Shown: positions 24,630 to 33,784, counted from the first letter of the stretch. The stretch: DNA of 64,000 bases from Chitinophagaceae bacterium 26-R-25 (GCA_029906195.1 JARWSJ010000001.1:124001-188000); one strand, 5' to 3'. Made by a program: numbers and translations. Notes: a model not told the origin generated them from the sequence alone.

Positions 24630-26945
24630 TCATTTTTTAATGTCTGTAATTATATCAACACGTTTCAGCATCCAGTGATCAAATGATTTGATATCACCAC
24701 GTTGCCCGGCACCTTCTTCGTTTAGCAGGGCTTCTAATGGATTATCGCTGAACTCCGGTTCATCACCTTTTACAACACCCCGCCTTGTGAAGACGTCGCG
24801 ATTCGATACCGGCTCCCGCAATGCGATGAAAATGTAGTGATAAGTTCCAGCGGTTGTATGCCTTACTGTTGCAAGGTGATAAAAACTCGTGTCGTTCAAA
24901 ATGCTGTTGGGGTAGGTGAGAATGCTTGTTCGCGGTTGCGGATAAAGCAGATAGGTATTGCCTTTGGGATCGATGGACATTACATAAATAAACAGCGGAG
25001 TGATTTTGTCAGTGGCCAATGCGGACCCTGCATCTTTCTCAATGCCAATGTCGAGCTTGTCTTCAGTGGTTGATTTGCCTGCAGTTTGATCGTCTGCCTT
25101 TTGCTTGCTGCTAATGTTTTTTATGGAAAGGTGATAAGGAAATGTCATCGCTTTGTCCGGAGGAGGAGACGTCATTGATAACCAGTTTGCCAATACAGAT
25201 AATCGTCTGAGCCTATCCGTTATACTGTCAAGTTGATAGCTATTACCACTGACAAAAAAATCTGTTACCGCGCTAAGTCCATTTCCTTTGTTGGCGTCCT
25301 TGCCTAGAATTGTTTTTTCCCAGCCATAGGCAATGCTGTTAGTCTTGTTTGTAAAATGTCCTGCAAGCATATAGTCTGCAGCCGCAGGTGTACTCACCAC
25401 TCGAATGTTCCTGTTTTTCTCCAATGCCAGCTTTACCTGCAGTTGATCAATTAAAGCTTGTGGAGGCGGCAATTGCAGATAGGCGTTGCGTGATTTTGCA
25501 GCAGTGATAAGATTGTTGAGCGTTGTTGCATCAGGATCGCTAAAAGCGAAAGTTTCCATAACGCCATTCCTGTTTAGCTTCCAGCCGTTGTTATAAAAGA
25601 GTATGGCATCCGGAAAGTTTTGATTGGAAGGAGTCATCCATTCATATCCCTTGTTGCTTTGATACAAGGACTTTGCTTTTTCAACAACGTCGTTATAATG
25701 CTCCTGGTCCAAACCATTGCCGAGAAATATTTTTAGCGGAGGATCAGGGTTGGACAATTTTTTCAGAATAGTAAAATTCAGCGCTGTCAGATCATTTGTT
25801 TTCCATTTGTTGCTTTGATTGATCAACATTACCTCTGTTTCCGTAAAGCCAATGTTGGTTACTTTAATGCTGTCTTTTGTTTTGGTATCGATGAGAAGGT
25901 CGTCGTTTAATATATCATCTGTAAAACCTGCGGTTATTACAGGTAATTGCTTCGCAGAACAGTTGGCGCACTTTAGCGAATAGGAAGGCTTCTTTACTTG
26001 CGCAGTTGCCGTGCCCACAAGGTTTTGTTTGCGTCGTTTGTCTGCCTCTATATTCGGCGTTTGCTGCTTGTTTAGCAGACGCAGTTTGGAAACAGTTCTG
26101 TCAAGAAGTACATCGATCGGCGCCTGGCTCCACTCTGTGACTGACCGGCAAAAACTAATGGTAAATGCGCCGTAGTATGTTTTGGGAGATATCTGCGCTT
26201 CACTCGCAATTTCATTATCCTGGCATGAACCAATAGTGAGTGCTCCCGATTGGTCAAGCAAGCGTGTGGAGGCTGTTGTAGTGCTTACAAATTTGCCCGG
26301 CTCAAGGGAAGGCTTTACTTCCCTTGCAGAATCTGCCTCAAAGGTAGTGCTGCCTCGTGTATTGGTGGCGCTGTGACAGCAATCTGTAATCACTGTAAGT
26401 ACAACACCTTTGTCTGTGAAGCCGGAGAATATCTTATTTAACTCCGCACTGTTAAGATCGGGAACGCCCGGTTTTACTATATCTGCAGACAGTATGGTGT
26501 TGCGGTATCCTTTGCCTGTTCTCAGTTGGTTGTTGCTTGCTGTTTCATATTCATAACTGCCATGTCCGGAATAAAAGAACACGAAGTAATCGCCCTTCCT
26601 GCATTTGGAAAGTATCTCGTTAAACTTTTGCAGAATCGCTGCCCGTGATGCTTCCTGGTCGCGCAAGATGGTGATGTTCTGTGGCAGGAAGCCATAATAT
26701 TTTATAAACAATTTTGAAATAGTGTCTACATCATTCAGGCACCCGTTGAGGTTTTTAATCTCACGATCCTTGCAGATCTGGCATGTAGCAAGGGTTACAT
26801 TGGCCAGGTAGTTATTAATGCCTACACAAAGCATGTACTGCGTGCCCTTGGCAGCTCTCTGCGATTGTGTTTGGGAAAACGCACAGCCACATATAAACAG
26901 ATAACAGAGTGATAAGAACCAATATGACAGAAGCCTTTTTCTCAT
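24630..26945 (-). CDS. exported caspase-family protein with DUF4384-like C-terminus
   Basis: A 771-residue protein. The leader MRKRLLSYWFLSLCYLFICGCAFSQ is a Sec signal or a relaxed lipobox (Cys20 or Cys21). The caspase domain occupies about 35-300: MLCVGINNY, the catalytic His128 in YSGHGS and Cys190 in TDCCHSA. Residues about 320-610 are of unknown fold with a Cys-x-x-Cys (KCANCSAK), and the end (about 655-740) has a DUF4384-like beta domain with PLFIYVMSIDPKGNTYLLYP. It is first in a two-gene operon with the WD40-caspase. A TPR membrane protein is divergently encoded 270 bases upstream. Substrate and trigger are unknown. Confidence 0.88.
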   Translation of the reverse strand: MRKRLLSYWFLSLCYLFICGCAFSQTQSQRAAKGTQYMLCVGINNYLANVTLATCQICKDREIKNLNGCLNDVDTISKLFIKYYGFLPQNITILRDQEASRAAILQKFNEILSKCRKGDYFVFFYSGHGSYEYETASNNQLRTGKGYRNTILSADIVKPGVPDLNSAELNKIFSGFTDKGVVLTVITDCCHSATNTRGSTTFEADSAREVKPSLEPGKFVSTTTASTRLLDQSGALTIGSCQDNEIASEAQISPKTYYGAFTISFCRSVTEWSQAPIDVLLDRTVSKLRLLNKQQTPNIEADKRRKQNLVGTATAQVKKPSYSLKCANCSAKQLPVITAGFTDDILNDDLLIDTKTKDSIKVTNIGFTETEVMLINQSNKWKTNDLTALNFTILKKLSNPDPPLKIFLGNGLDQEHYNDVVEKAKSLYQSNKGYEWMTPSNQNFPDAILFYNNGWKLNRNGVMETFAFSDPDATTLNNLITAAKSRNAYLQLPPPQALIDQLQVKLALEKNRNIRVVSTPAAADYMLAGHFTNKTNSIAYGWEKTILGKDANKGNGLSAVTDFFVSGNSYQLDSITDRLRRLSVLANWLSMTSPPPDKAMTFPYHLSIKNISSKQKADDQTAGKSTTEDKLDIGIEKDAGSALATDKITPLFIYVMSIDPKGNTYLLYPQPRTSILTYPNSILNDTSFYHLATVRHTTAGTYHYIFIALREPVSNRDVFTRRGVVKGDEPEFSDNPLEALLNEEGAGQRGDIKSFDHWMLKRVDIITDIKK

Positions 26946-27031
26946 AGTGGATGGGGTATTGTATTAGGTCTTGCCAATAAGAAGATCTCTGAGGTGGTTT
27001 GTTGCAATAGGAGATAGGAGATGTGGGGAAT

Positions 27032-27121
27032 GTGCGGTGTACGTTGTACGATGTACGAAATTCATTAGAGTGTGTTACAGTAAAAGCTGTCGTACACCGT
27101 ACTTCGTACATCGTACACTGT
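27032..27121. repeat. dyad repeat family R3, copy a
   Basis: TGTACGATGTACGAA (27045-27059) pairs perfectly with TTCGTACATCGTACA (27103-27117), within longer GTAC-rich arms. A diverged copy with the shared segment GTACGA-ATTC-TTAGA-TG is at 45316-45400. It lies in the 270-base gap between the divergent caspase operon and TPR gene. Confidence 0.85.
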
Positions 27122-27215
27122 CCTATACTAATATACAAAAGTTCCTGCCGCTTTCACAAAAACAAATTTCACGGGATAAATGTTAACTTACGTAACATCA
27201 CCATATTCGGCGGCA

Positions 27216-28679
27216 ATGAAAAAATTGAACCTCACCTTTATTCTGTTGGTTAGTATATTTTTTGCATCTGCGCAAAAACGCCAGACCGATAGTTTGTCCG
27301 TTTTGTTAAGCGAGGAAAAAACAGATCATGGGAAAGTTGAATTGTTAAATGCACTTAGCTATGCCTACCAGGATTCCAGGCCGGATTCAGCTTTATTGCT
27401 GGCACAAAAAGCATGGTTCTTATCAAGGAAGAACAATGATGTAAAAGGAGAATCCGATGCATTAAGCCAAATGGCGATTGCTTATAAAAGTCTTGGAAAT
27501 TTTACCAAATCACTTGAGTACTCGATTGCCAAATTAAAGATGGATGAAGAACATGAGTCGCCTGCAAACCTCACTGTTAGCTATCTTTACATTGCATCAC
27601 TATACGCTGAATCAAAGGATTTCGACAAAGGGTTGTTGTACGCAAAAAAAGCAGATTCAATTATTAGTGACCAGCATCCACAAATAAAAAGGCCGGACTC
27701 GATTACCCGGCAACTGCAGGATTATTCACCATACTGTTTTTTAAGCATGGGCGATATTTATGAGAAGAAAAACATGCTTGATTCGGCAATTGTCTACACG
27801 CAAAAATGCCTGGATATCAGCACAGAGGTAAACAACACTGTGTTGATTGGAACCTCGCTTAATAATCTCGGCAACATTTATAGAAAATCAGGAAATGATT
27901 CTGCGGCCCTTAATAATTATCGGGCGGCCATCCCTTTTATCTTATCTAACAACGATTACTCTACTTATGCAGAAAGCACATTGGGGATGGCCCAGGTGTT
28001 TGAGCGCATGGGGAAGCAGGACTCTGCATTACACTATGGTAAACGATCTTTTTCTATTGCGGGGGCAAACCAGTTCATTGTAAAGAGCTTGAATGCTATT
28101 AACTTTTTATCGACTCTTTATAAGAAGAACAGCAGTATAGACAGCGCCTATGCTTATCTCGAAATGGCGGGTTCTTTAAAAGACTCTATTGAAAGCATCG
28201 AGAAAATACGCGAATTGCAAAACATGAGTACTGCCGAGCAGGTAAGGCAGGCGGAGTTGGAACAACAAAGGCAGGAACAGATCATAGACAGGAAGGAAAA
28301 ACTGCAACTGCTTTTTATCGGCATTATGATACCCATCTTCTTTTTGATCAGTATTGTTATTAGCAGAAGAAAAGTGCACAGAAGATTTGTTGAGTTTATG
28401 GGGATTGTTTCGGTGCTGTTATTCTTTGAGTATATAACGCTGTTGCTGCATCCATTCATTGCTGAAAAATCACATCATTCGCCCATCATCGAGATTGTTG
28501 TTTTTGTTGCCATTGCCGCCATCATTACACCGGCTCACCACAGAATACAACACTGGTTGTTAAAGAAATTGTCAGAATATAATTACTTAAAACACCACAA
28601 GCACGAAGCGGAATATGAACAAGATGAAGATGATATTACGGAAGAAGACGCGAATGAGGCAATGCCGGGAATTAGTTGA
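27216..28679 (+). CDS. TPR membrane protein of unknown function
   Basis: A 487-residue protein from the ATG at 27216, chosen because MKKLNLTFILLVSIFFASAQ is a good signal peptide; the frame is open 12 codons further upstream without support. Tetratricopeptide repeats fill about 40-310. A coiled coil (STAEQVRQAELEQQRQEQ) leads to about three membrane segments (about 355-460), then a highly acidic tail. This is the layout of Bacteroidota TPR sensor proteins but without the usual histidine kinase or DNA-binding domain. It is divergent from the caspase operon, and its stop codon lies inside the R5 repeat. Confidence 0.8.
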   Translation: MKKLNLTFILLVSIFFASAQKRQTDSLSVLLSEEKTDHGKVELLNALSYAYQDSRPDSALLLAQKAWFLSRKNNDVKGESDALSQMAIAYKSLGNFTKSLEYSIAKLKMDEEHESPANLTVSYLYIASLYAESKDFDKGLLYAKKADSIISDQHPQIKRPDSITRQLQDYSPYCFLSMGDIYEKKNMLDSAIVYTQKCLDISTEVNNTVLIGTSLNNLGNIYRKSGNDSAALNNYRAAIPFILSNNDYSTYAESTLGMAQVFERMGKQDSALHYGKRSFSIAGANQFIVKSLNAINFLSTLYKKNSSIDSAYAYLEMAGSLKDSIESIEKIRELQNMSTAEQVRQAELEQQRQEQIIDRKEKLQLLFIGIMIPIFFLISIVISRRKVHRRFVEFMGIVSVLLFFEYITLLLHPFIAEKSHHSPIIEIVVFVAIAAIITPAHHRIQHWLLKKLSEYNYLKHHKHEAEYEQDEDDITEEDANEAMPGIS

Positions 28680-28795
28680 AAATTGAAAGTTGAAAGTTGA
28701 AAATGCTTTTTGTGTAACATTTGAACTAGAATGCTTCTTCTTGCTAAGGCTCGAAGCGACTCATTTTCAACTTTCAACTTTCAATTTTCAATTTC
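28675..28795. repeat. dyad repeat family R5, complete copy
   Basis: GTTGAAAATTGAAAGTTG and further GTTGAAAATG (28675-28703) faces CATTTTCAACTTTCAACT and TTCAATTTTCAATTT (28763-28795). The first GTTGA contains the stop codon of the TPR gene. It separates convergent genes and could terminate both. Half copies are at 8519-8550, 58462-58490 and 62744-62774. Confidence 0.85.
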
Positions 28796-28809
28796 TAAAT
28801 AACTCTCGC

Positions 28810-29052
28810 TTACTTAGAAGGTTTTGGTACTTTAATTTCTCGTCCCGTATCAGAAGGGTTTGTAGTGTCAGCTGGCATCGGCATTTTCATGGTGTCTGCC
28901 GGTTTCATAGTTGTGTCAGCGTGCATTGCGGCAGCTGAGTCTGCCTTTTTTTCTTCGGTACTTCCGTTGTTGTTGCAGCTATAAATGCCTGCAATCAACA
29001 CTGCCGCCAACAACAATATTGGCCTGAAAGCCTGATGGGTTTTGGTTGTCAT
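28810..29052 (-). CDS. small lipoprotein with Thr/Pro/Met-rich tail
   Basis: An 80-residue protein from the ATG at 29052; the frame extends 33 codons further but only the internal start places the leader RPILLLAAVLIAGIYSC at the N-terminus. Cys26 in the lipobox is followed by an unstructured, low-complexity tail with repeated ADTTMKPADT-like units. It is probably an outer-membrane-anchored small lipoprotein of unknown function. It lies 111 bases downstream of the LRR lipoprotein gene on the same strand. Confidence 0.7.
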   Translation of the reverse strand: MTTKTHQAFRPILLLAAVLIAGIYSCNNNGSTEEKKADSAAAMHADTTMKPADTMKMPMPADTTNPSDTGREIKVPKPSK

Positions 29053-29163
29053 TTCGGTTTTAATTTTCTCTAATGTAGTGTTATTATTTTTTGGATGCAA
29101 GCCTTTGTGAACCTTATACGGATGGTTGTGCATCGGAATGACAGACAACATCTGGTTGATATT

Positions 29164-30909
29164 TTAGTAAGCAGGGTACCATCCTTTTTTAGTTGCAATG
29201 GTTTGATCGCAACCGCCGCCGCCCGGATTGTATAAAGCGTAAATGGACCCGGTTGCAGGAGGTACCATTGGATGAAGACTTGAAAACAAATTGTTCAATG
29301 CTGCTGCCGACAAGTTATTTGTGTTGCATCGAACCACTTGCAGTTGAACGCAATTGGTAAGATCCAACGCGGTCAGTTTGTTGTAGCTGCAATCGAATGT
29401 CAGGAGACTGTTCGCATGCAAAAGGCTTAACGTGTCGAGCTGGTTCGAAAAGCAGGCCAGTGTTTGTAATGATTTATTTTCCGACACAATCAAAGAGGTG
29501 AGTACGTTGTTGGCGCAATTCAGATTAACTAACGAAGGGCTGCCTGTGGCATCAATCTTTTGAATGTTGTTATCGTGAGCGTCAATAAACGTTAGTGCCG
29601 GATTGTTTGAAATGTTTATAGTAGTCAGATTGCTATAGTAACAGTTAAGGTACTTCAATGCCGTGTTGTGGCTTACATCCAGTGAAGACAGGCCTGTGTT
29701 GTTGCAATACAGTGTATCCAACTGTACGTTATTTGAAATGTTAAGCGTTGTAAAATCATAGTTGGATTGGCAATCCAAATAGGTAAGCGCTGTGTTTTTG
29801 GAAACGTTTAAATTGATAACACGCGATCCCCCACAATCCAGATGCTTTAAAACCGGGTTGTTTGAAAAATCGATCGAGTAAAAACGATTAATCATGTATC
29901 CGTTGCTACTGCTGCAATCCACGTAAGTTAGTTCCTTATTGTTGGAAAGATCAAGGCTAGACAGTTCATCATCTCCACAATTTAAGAAGGTTAGTTTAGC
30001 GTTTTTCGAAACATCGAGCGATCTTAAATGATTTTCAGAACAGTCAAGATAAGTCAGGTTCGGAAGCTTGGTTACATCAAGATTTGAACCATCAACGTTC
30101 ATACAATACAGATAAGTGATATTGTCACCGCCCAGTTTTACGGGGTACACACCTACTCTGGGAAAATCATGCTTTACCATAGTACCCTCTGTCAGTTTGT
30201 TGAAGGTTTCATATTTCCCATCGCCCCAGTCTACTGAAATATTATCGCCCCTTAGTGCCAATTGTACCTGTGTTCTATTATTGGTGATAAAAGTGGCCAG
30301 CTCATTTTTGCCATCGAGAAAAGATGAGTTGTTGGCGTTCCATCCGCGTTTTATAGCTATTGTAGGATCGCAGGTCCATGTTCCGGGATTCATGTGAAAT
30401 ACGATAGAATCAGCGTCTTTAGTTGTATTGACGTGCAAGGTTTTAAACAAGCTGTCAAGTCCTGAGTTGGAAAAATTGTTTGCCTGACAGTTTACAAATT
30501 TTAATGCTGAATTTTTAGAAAGATCGAGTTGAGTGAGCACGTTGTCATAACAATTCAGGCTGGTTAAAGAAGGATTGCCTGAAACATTGAGATCACGTAT
30601 TTTGTTGCTGCTACAATTTAAACTTGTAATCGATTCGCCCCTGATAACAATTGTATCGATTTTGTATTCTAAGATGGTGTGGGAAAGCAGGAGGCCTGTA
30701 TATGTTTTGGAAAAAGTTTCTTCCGGCGTGCCGTCGCCCCAGTTTACCGTAATATTTTTTCCGTTGACGTATAAATAGAAATTGCCGTAAGTACCTACGA
30801 GCTTAATTTCTTCTGTGGTGGGTTTTTCATTGGAAGTATTGGTATCTGATTTCTTTTGGCAACCAAAAAACAATAGAGTGGTCAAAACGATCAATACTTG
30901 TTTTGTCAT
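29164..30909 (-). CDS. leucine-rich-repeat lipoprotein
   Basis: A 581-residue protein from the ATG at 30909 (14 codons inside the longest frame), which puts the lipobox LLFFGC at the N-terminus (Cys17, followed by QKKSD). Two WGDG-containing beta modules (ITVNWGDGTPEE and ISVDWGDGKYE) each precede a run of leucine-rich repeats of about 21 residues with the consensus L-x-x-L-x-C-x-x-N-x-L-x-x-L-D-V-S-x-N. Such proteins are surface-anchored binding scaffolds. The ligand is unknown. It is divergent from the DUF1254/DUF1214 gene. Confidence 0.88.
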   Translation of the reverse strand: MTKQVLIVLTTLLFFGCQKKSDTNTSNEKPTTEEIKLVGTYGNFYLYVNGKNITVNWGDGTPEETFSKTYTGLLLSHTILEYKIDTIVIRGESITSLNCSSNKIRDLNVSGNPSLTSLNCYDNVLTQLDLSKNSALKFVNCQANNFSNSGLDSLFKTLHVNTTKDADSIVFHMNPGTWTCDPTIAIKRGWNANNSSFLDGKNELATFITNNRTQVQLALRGDNISVDWGDGKYETFNKLTEGTMVKHDFPRVGVYPVKLGGDNITYLYCMNVDGSNLDVTKLPNLTYLDCSENHLRSLDVSKNAKLTFLNCGDDELSSLDLSNNKELTYVDCSSSNGYMINRFYSIDFSNNPVLKHLDCGGSRVINLNVSKNTALTYLDCQSNYDFTTLNISNNVQLDTLYCNNTGLSSLDVSHNTALKYLNCYYSNLTTINISNNPALTFIDAHDNNIQKIDATGSPSLVNLNCANNVLTSLIVSENKSLQTLACFSNQLDTLSLLHANSLLTFDCSYNKLTALDLTNCVQLQVVRCNTNNLSAAALNNLFSSLHPMVPPATGSIYALYNPGGGGCDQTIATKKGWYPAY

Positions 30910-31097
30910 AGGGGTCGAGTTAATAGACTGTGGTGGACAAAAATATTGCAAGTTCCCCAGTAAACCAAGCCGCAGTAAAACCGGCCTGTCACAGGTTCTT
31001 CGTTCATGTTAAACACATTGACCACCAGGCTCTTACCCAATCCAAAACAAATGGTTGTTTTCGGATGTTAATTGCTGAACGTTTAAAACAAGAACAA

Positions 31098-32177
31098 ATG
31101 AAAAACACTGTTATCCTGTTACTCTCGGTCGGTTTTCTTGCTGCTTGCAATAACCAATCCTCCACAAGCAATGCTGCCTCCGATGATTCTGCGAAGCCCA
31201 AAATTGATAACGCACTGCCTGAACGCCAAGGCGCTCCTGTTTCAGCCGACAACTTCGTTCGCGCCGAAACTGACATGTATTTTGCTCAATCTGTAAAGGA
31301 TGCAGGAGGAATAGCAAAGTTTCACCATTTTCGTGAGTTGATGCCGATCGATAATCAAACGGTTATACGTGCCAACCGTGATGTATTGTACTCATCAATC
31401 GTTTTTGATCTGGATGCTTCACCGGTTACCATCACATTACCTGATCCCGGCAAACGCTTCATGTCTGCTATGCTGATCGATGAAGACCAATATGCCCAAA
31501 CATATTATGCACCCGGCACTTTTACTTTTACAAAAGAGAAAGTAGGCACCCGTTATATAATGTTGGGCATTCGCACTCTTATTGATCCCAACGATCCTAA
31601 GGATATTGACAAAGTGATAGCACTGCAGGATGCGATTAAAGTGGATCAAAAAGAAAAGGGAAAATTTGAAGTTCCCGACTGGGATCAGACTAATCGCAAA
31701 CGAATACATGACTCGTTGGTGGATGTTTCCAAAGCGCTCCCTGATACTAAGGGTATGTTTGGCTTAAAGGACCAGGTTGATCCTATGCGGCACCTGGTTG
31801 GCACTGCTACCGGCTGGGGCGGCAATCCTGAAAAAGACGCAACTTATTTGCCTGTTTTTCCTGCAAAAAATGATGGCAACACAGTTTATAAACTCAAAGT
31901 AAAAAATGTTCCGGTTGATGGTTTTTGGTCTGTCAGCGTTTACAACAAAGAGGGGTATTTTCAAAAGAATGATTTCAATAGTTATTCGCTCAATAGCATA
32001 ACGGCGAAAAAAGATGCTGATGGCTCTGTTACCATACAATTTGGCGGTTGCGATGGAAAGGTGTCGAACTGCATTCCCATTACACCGGGATGGAGCTATT
32101 GGGTGCGTCTTTATCGTCCACGCAAAGAAATTTTAGATGGCAAATGGAAGTTCCCGGAGGCGCAAGTGGTGAAGTAG
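31098..32177 (+). CDS. DUF1254/DUF1214 domain lipoprotein
   Basis: A 359-residue protein from the ATG at 31098, chosen because the leader MKNTVILLLSVGFLAAC has a lipobox (Cys17); the frame is open 56 codons upstream without support. The N-terminal half fits DUF1254 (NFVRAETDMYFA, TVIRANRDVLYSS) and the C-terminal half DUF1214 (VDGFWSVSVYNKEGYFQKND). Proteins of this pair are widespread and exported, but have no established biochemical role. It is monocistronic, followed by a terminator at about 32325-32354. Confidence 0.88.
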   Translation: MKNTVILLLSVGFLAACNNQSSTSNAASDDSAKPKIDNALPERQGAPVSADNFVRAETDMYFAQSVKDAGGIAKFHHFRELMPIDNQTVIRANRDVLYSSIVFDLDASPVTITLPDPGKRFMSAMLIDEDQYAQTYYAPGTFTFTKEKVGTRYIMLGIRTLIDPNDPKDIDKVIALQDAIKVDQKEKGKFEVPDWDQTNRKRIHDSLVDVSKALPDTKGMFGLKDQVDPMRHLVGTATGWGGNPEKDATYLPVFPAKNDGNTVYKLKVKNVPVDGFWSVSVYNKEGYFQKNDFNSYSLNSITAKKDADGSVTIQFGGCDGKVSNCIPITPGWSYWVRLYRPRKEILDGKWKFPEAQVVK

Positions 32178-32295
32178 CGAACACATAAAATCAGAATTTC
32201 TTCAGAATTGACAAATACATTAGTGTAGTTCAGCAATTTACGAAAGGTTTCAAAATGACGTTTCCGACAAAAATCTGGGTTAGATTTTTTTAGGG

Positions 32296-32354
32296 TGAAA
32301 GCTGAGCTTTCATTTCGTCAAAATAACCGGGCTTGTCAAGGTCCCGGTTTTTTA
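32296..32354 (+). terminator. hairpin and Rho-independent terminator
   Basis: AACCGGG (32325-32331) and CCCGGTT (32343-32349) form a stem followed by a T tract, typical of a terminator. A separate perfect hairpin TGAAAGC/GCTTTCA lies at 32296-32312. Both are in the 360-base gap between 32177 and 32538, which otherwise holds only the R1 repeat. Confidence 0.75.
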
Positions 32355-32378
32355 TTTGGGAATTGCTTCTGTGTGGAG

Positions 32379-32440
32379 AGGCTTCGACAGGCTCAGCCTG
32401 ACAGTCCGTTCGCGCTGTCAGGCTGAGCTTGTCGAAGCCT
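32379..32440. repeat. dyad repeat family R1, copy b
   Basis: AGGCTTCGACAGGCTCAGCC to 32404 pairs with the arm at 32415-32440, 26 bases with one mismatch and a ten-base loop. The arms match the copy at 5503-5588, but the centre is much shorter. Confidence 0.9.
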
Positions 32441-32537
32441 CGTTGAAGAGAACCAACGTTGCCCAATGTCAGATTTCCTCCAGACTATTGCCAGAATAAT
32501 TTCGACTACAGGATTTAAATCCCAGAGGGGCGAAAGG

Positions 32538-33299
32538 TTAGTAGCCTAATTCCGTTTCATAAACCTTGCGATTATTCGAAACACAATCTGTCCACCATTC
32601 CAACCATTTTGCAGGATTGTTTTCAATGATGAACTGCACAGCTTGTTCGCGTCGTTCCGCGAGGAGTTCTTTTTTAGCGTGTGTTATGTTGTTTTTTAGT
32701 TCGGTCAAATTTAAGTCCGTACAATAAACAGGGCTGCCCGGTTGTTGTCTCCATGAATCCTGCAAACTGCCGATGTCCAGTGCATCGAAGCCGCTATCAT
32801 TTATAAGTGTCGCGACAATATCTTTTGCATGTTGGTCATCTCCCGACACGGGCAATGCAATGCGAGTCGCAGCATTCTCTGTGCTGCCGCTATGTATTAA
32901 CGAACCTGCAAGAATAGTGTTATAAGCTTTTACAACAGGCACACCAAGTTTTGTTGATACCCAAACGCTTTCTGTCATTCCATTTTCAAGTTCTTCGATT
33001 TTGCCATCTCTGATGGGGTAGTAGTTGGTGGTGTCAATAACGATCGTGTTGCCGGAAATACATTGCCTCAGTGGCTTTGCCAACTTTGGTATTTCTATCG
33101 TAGGAATAGAAATGACTAGCACATCAACATCTTTTACAACCTCAGTTGGTGAAACCGCTTTTGCTCCGGTCTCATCTTCCAGCGTTTTCATTTTAGCTAA
33201 ATCCGTTGCGTTCGTCATTTTTACTTCATGACCAACTTTTGAAAATTGCCTTATGAGCGTTGAGCCAATTTGACCCGCACCGATGATTCCTATTTTCAT
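32538..33299 (-). CDS. NADPH-dependent F420 reductase-like oxidoreductase
   Basis: A 253-residue Rossmann-fold protein. MKIGIIGAGQIGS at the N-terminus is the dinucleotide-binding GxGxxG loop, and VLVISIPTIEI and VIDTTNYYPIRDG follow the pattern of the NADP-oxidoreductase, F420-dependent family (PF03807 type). Members in bacteria without F420 use NAD(P)H on unknown substrates. The start at 33299 is fixed by a four-base ATGA overlap with the stop of the SRPBCC gene upstream, so the two are translationally coupled. The 20 extra codons upstream in the same frame are not credible. Confidence 0.85.
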   Translation of the reverse strand: MKIGIIGAGQIGSTLIRQFSKVGHEVKMTNATDLAKMKTLEDETGAKAVSPTEVVKDVDVLVISIPTIEIPKLAKPLRQCISGNTIVIDTTNYYPIRDGKIEELENGMTESVWVSTKLGVPVVKAYNTILAGSLIHSGSTENAATRIALPVSGDDQHAKDIVATLINDSGFDALDIGSLQDSWRQQPGSPVYCTDLNLTELKNNITHAKKELLAERREQAVQFIIENNPAKWLEWWTDCVSNNRKVYETELGY

Positions 33300-33739
33300 T
33301 TGCCTGCAATTTTTTGTTGGTTCATGTGAGCAATCATTTTTTGAATGTTTTTGTCCCATCCATCGGTCATAGCTGTGGCAATTGCAAAGTTAGATTCGTT
33401 GAAACCGGTTTGTTTTATATGCAGTTTTGTGCCGTTGCCAAAAGGCTCTAATGTCCATTCGCAAATGGTATCAAGTGTAATCCTTCCATCACCGGGACCA
33501 CCTTTCCAACTGTATGTTAGTTTTTTAAACGGCACCAACTCGAGAACTTTACAATTGAAAATGCCATCGAGGTCGAGGCTTGGAATGGGTTTTATGCGGA
33601 AGCTAAATTCATGACCGACAATAGGTTTGAAATCATTTGGCATGAGCCATAGTTCGATCAGCTCTGCCTGTGTGAGGTATTTCCAAACTTCACTTGGTGG
33701 TTGCTCATATATCCATTGGTTGACGATCTCCGTTTGCAT
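33296..33739 (-). CDS. SRPBCC (AHSA1-type) domain protein
   Basis: A 147-residue protein with the START-like helix-grip fold of AHSA1-type SRPBCC proteins: PPSEVWKYLTQAELIELWL at the N-terminus, TYSWKGGPGDGRITLDT in the beta sheet and the long C-terminal helix AIATAMTDGWDKNIQKMI. The fold makes a hydrophobic pocket for small ligands. Such genes are usually paired with an ArsR-type repressor; none is adjacent here, though a perfect palindrome lies 30 bases upstream (33769-33784). It overlaps the reductase gene by four bases. Confidence 0.88.
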   Translation of the reverse strand: MQTEIVNQWIYEQPPSEVWKYLTQAELIELWLMPNDFKPIVGHEFSFRIKPIPSLDLDGIFNCKVLELVPFKKLTYSWKGGPGDGRITLDTICEWTLEPFGNGTKLHIKQTGFNESNFAIATAMTDGWDKNIQKMIAHMNQQKIAGK

Positions 33740-33768
33740 GTTTATTGTTTTGAATCGCTAAAGTATAT

Positions 33769-33784
33769 GTAACTTTAAAGTTAC
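33769..33784. promoter_or_regulatory. perfect palindromic operator upstream of the SRPBCC gene
   Basis: GTAACTTTAAAGTTAC is a perfect 16-base palindrome, 30 bases before the SRPBCC start. On the minus strand it is followed by TACTTTAG, close to the Bacteroidota -7 element TAnnTTTG, so a bound repressor would cover the promoter. Palindromes of this form fit ArsR- or MarR-type repressors. Confidence 0.65.

Noticed and set aside
20853-26945. Caspase pair as a cytoplasmic phage-defence system
   Set aside because: Both proteins have export leaders and no nuclease, TIR, cyclase or reverse transcriptase is adjacent, so an intracellular abortive system is not supported.
30930-31097. 56-codon upstream extension of the DUF1254/DUF1214 gene
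   Set aside because: It overlaps the start region of the divergent LRR gene and would bury the lipoprotein leader.
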